Assembly (NCBI GenBank): GCA_021778575.1
Contig: JAJYCH010000250.1
Coordinates: 1 to 7,116, forward strand
Length of the DNA: 7,116 bases
Source: Planctomycetota bacterium
GTDB lineage: Bacteria > Planctomycetota > Planctomycetia > Isosphaerales > Isosphaeraceae
Reading direction: 5' to 3'
Part shown: positions 7,001-7,116 of the stretch, piece after piece
Layout of the letters: every line of letters starts with the position of its first letter
Position numbering within the stretch: position 1 is the stretch's first letter
Notes under the pieces: generated by a model
Told to the model about the DNA's origin: nothing
Seen by the model: the letters and a program-made list of their open reading frames with translations, nothing else
The model's database searches: none
Position numbers and translations under genes: made by a program

Positions 7001-7116
7001 TGATCCTCAGCAAGCCGGACAGGGACAAAAGCCCGGTGATCCCCAGCAAGCCGGACAGGGACAAAAGCCCGGTGATCCCCAGCAAGCCGGACAAGGGCAG
7101 AAGCCCGGTGATCCGC
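4041..7116 (+). CDS. Large membrane-anchored DUF4175-like protein with NPQ-rich linker and 12-residue tandem repeats (3' end outside window)
   Basis: One frame runs without a stop from ATG 4041 to the window end: at least 1025 residues, C-terminus missing. Order: cytosolic N-terminus (1-32); predicted membrane helices at about 33-56, 63-86 and 161-177; a beta-rich ectodomain (about 178-515) that ends in a module of the kind seen in planctomycete DUF4175-like membrane proteins (GDDFGV at 435-440, YWLVARDN at 490-497); short charged helical pieces (about 522-536 and 593-614) in Pro/Gln-rich sequence; a disordered Asn/Pro/Gln-rich linker (about 615-747); and from residue 748 at least 23 units of QKPGDPQQAGQG. 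Relatives I recall sit in envelope-associated clusters and have no known enzymatic role. The tail is hydrophilic, lacks Cys and aromatic residues, and is probably extended. It could be a wall- or matrix-spanning spacer or a sticky low-complexity region; this is inference. A Shine-Dalgarno and a TATAAT precede it. The family label is moderate; the frame is certain. Confidence 0.9.
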   Translation, partial: MALGTQPQGKMLDYEQFIDHQIARTMAKIKTTDILIACLTLATAFISILFLEIVLDHMVGLPIWARRIILFAGIAGAGTYTALKIARPFLRRVNGFYAAKTIEDVDPEFKNSLINYLDLRKHRDVLPKRVLRAIEAKAVGDLTKIEIEGVVNQRQVLHTWYALMGVIMVVFLYYGFAPKSVMDSAKRAFLADVVRPTNTRLEDIKPGNDPELTEVVAGSHVPFSVKTNRGVRPDKVFLHFSTDGGGFYQKQEFAAGPNYYDPWQTQIRNVQVPIDYYITGGDAESAHYRVRVLPAPMVTNVTVDLKFPNYTGVPDRIGVDGGSVTAIEGTEVTVHARTNQPIKQAYLDFGKQIRVDHNASVESSDPQTLTDHFVVTADGSYSIKFQNTSQQFNPDPVLYDIRAIKDLPPTVRFVSPEPRIKMPSNGKVLLKYEAGDDFGVKTLNLNVVQGTEGLVSDDLLSNKPPQRKVAGTEILDLAKHKLKPGTQIEYWLVARDNKDYKGPNTAQTERQVIEIVAPLPPQELAKQNDQIEQEQKANPPIELARNDQPADQMPPAQQADQKPTPDKPPQENPNEQPARNEANQGNPPPPPDLTAEEQKKLNDIEQKLNRRDQANPKNNPENANNKAGDAQSNPKTGENPNSPQNPNPQAPSNNNGPRDVSKAPNTTQPNQSPPTSPANPNTQPSNPRNNNAGPADVSKPNTSTPNQNPNPQQQPAQPNGNQTKAETPKNSNPQTPNQQNPSQPGQEQKPGDSQQAGQGQKPSDPGQAQKQGDPQQGAQGQKQGDPQQGGQGQKQGDPQQGGQGQKPGDPQTGQGQAQKPGAPQQAGQGQKQGDPQQAGQGQKPGDPQQPGQGQKPGDPQQPGQGQKPGDPQQAGQGQKPGDPQQPGQGMKPGDPQAGQGQKPGDPQQAGQGQKPGDPQQAGQGQKPGDPQQAGQGQKPGDPQQPGQGMKPGDPQAGQGQKPGDPQQAGQGQKPGDPQQPGQGMKPGDPQQAGQGQKPGDPQQAGQGQKPGDPQQAGQGQKPGDP
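5853..6281 (+). repeat. Low-complexity Asn/Pro/Gln-rich coding linker
   Basis: This in-frame segment is dominated by Asn, Pro, Gln, Lys, Ala and Thr. The coding strand is mostly A and C, with few T residues, quite unlike the GATC-rich ectodomain before it. No globular domain, membrane helix or signal is visible. It contains one imperfect internal duplication around GPxDVSK, listed separately. It likely encodes an intrinsically disordered spacer between the ectodomain and the tandem repeats. Confidence 0.8.
5997..6158 (+). repeat. Imperfect internal duplication in the linker (NNN-GPxDVSK-PNT)
   Basis: The peptide NNNGPRDVSKAPNTTQPN (from 5997) recurs as NNNAGPADVSKPNTSTPN (6105-6158), about 108 bp downstream. 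The shared core GPxDVSK stands out from the surrounding compositional noise because Asp, Val and Ser are rare in the linker. This points to an older, degenerate duplication, or to a short motif under selection. Confidence 0.6.
6282..7116 (+). repeat. 36-bp tandem repeat array encoding QKPGDPQQAGQG
   Basis: There are 23 full units and a partial 24th, all in frame and without spacers; the array continues past the window. Early units are degenerate (QKPSDPGQA, QKQGDPQQGGQG, a longer unit with QTGQGQA, QKPGAPQQAGQG). From about 6530 they are nearly uniform. Two classes are distinguished at codon level: Ala units read CAG CAA GC(A/C) GGA CA(A/G), and Pro units read CA(A/G) CAG CCG GGT CAG. Three units begin with Met instead of Gln (ATG at 6708, 6885 and 6990), each directly after a Pro unit; two of these also lack one Gln codon. 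The copies at 6708 and 6885 sit in a 177-bp higher-order repeat. Gly is not at every third position, so this is not collagen-like. Confidence 0.93.

Noticed and set aside
6054..7094. A minus-strand frame encoding periodic Leu/Gly/Thr peptide resembling a leucine-rich repeat protein.
   Set aside because: The periodicity is the reverse complement of the 36-bp sense repeat. The sense frame is continuous with a well-supported gene, and the antisense frame has no independent support.
6282..7116. A 36-bp periodic repeat, similar in length to CRISPR repeats.
   Set aside because: The units abut directly with no unique spacers, keep the reading frame of the surrounding gene, and no cas gene is visible.
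6282..7116. Gly- and Pro-rich repeats suggesting a collagen-like triple helix.
   Set aside because: Gly is at positions 4, 10 and 12 of the 12-residue unit (QKPGDPQQAGQG), not at every third position, so a collagen helix cannot form across the array.

Overview
The window looks like chromosome from a high-GC planctomycete, most likely of the Isosphaeraceae type. The evidence is two large membrane-anchored proteins of kinds common in that phylum: a C-terminally anchored protein with a glutamine-amidotransferase-like fold, and an N-terminally anchored DUF4175-like ectodomain protein with a long Asn/Pro/Gln-rich tail. GATC/TCGA-rich codon use and GGTGGGTCGAG-type intergenic palindromes fit the same picture. 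The lineage call is an inference from protein style, not from a marker gene.

Layout: (1) Positions 2-1630 (+) hold the 3' part of a large gene whose start lies left of the window. Its product has beta domains, an amidotransferase-like domain without the catalytic Cys, and one C-terminal membrane helix. (2) Positions 1631-1960 are a convergent intergenic region with no credible gene and three consecutive inverted-repeat structures. (3) Positions 1961-3734 (-) hold a two-gene operon. A xylose-isomerase-like TIM-barrel protein is followed after 7 nt by a UbiA-family membrane protein of the EboC type. (4) Positions 3735-4040 are a divergent promoter region with a perfect TATAAT for the rightward gene, a plausible TTGATC-N17-CATAAT promoter for the leftward operon, and four CAATCG/CGATTG hexamers. 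(5) Position 4041 to the window end (+) is one uninterrupted reading frame of at least 1025 codons. It encodes three predicted membrane helices, a beta-rich ectodomain, an Asn/Pro/Gln-rich linker, and then a 36-bp tandem array encoding the 12-residue unit QKPGDPQQAGQG. The array is still running when the window ends.

How the genes relate: the TIM-barrel and UbiA-like genes almost certainly act together. The pairing recalls the ebo/edb cluster, which is implicated in moving or processing secondary metabolites. The two large envelope proteins are probably separate transcription units. The most unusual object is the tandem-repeat tail of the 4041 gene. It contains two DNA subtypes of the repeat unit, a recurrent Gln-to-Met variant and a 177-bp higher-order duplication, all signs of recent recombination within the array.
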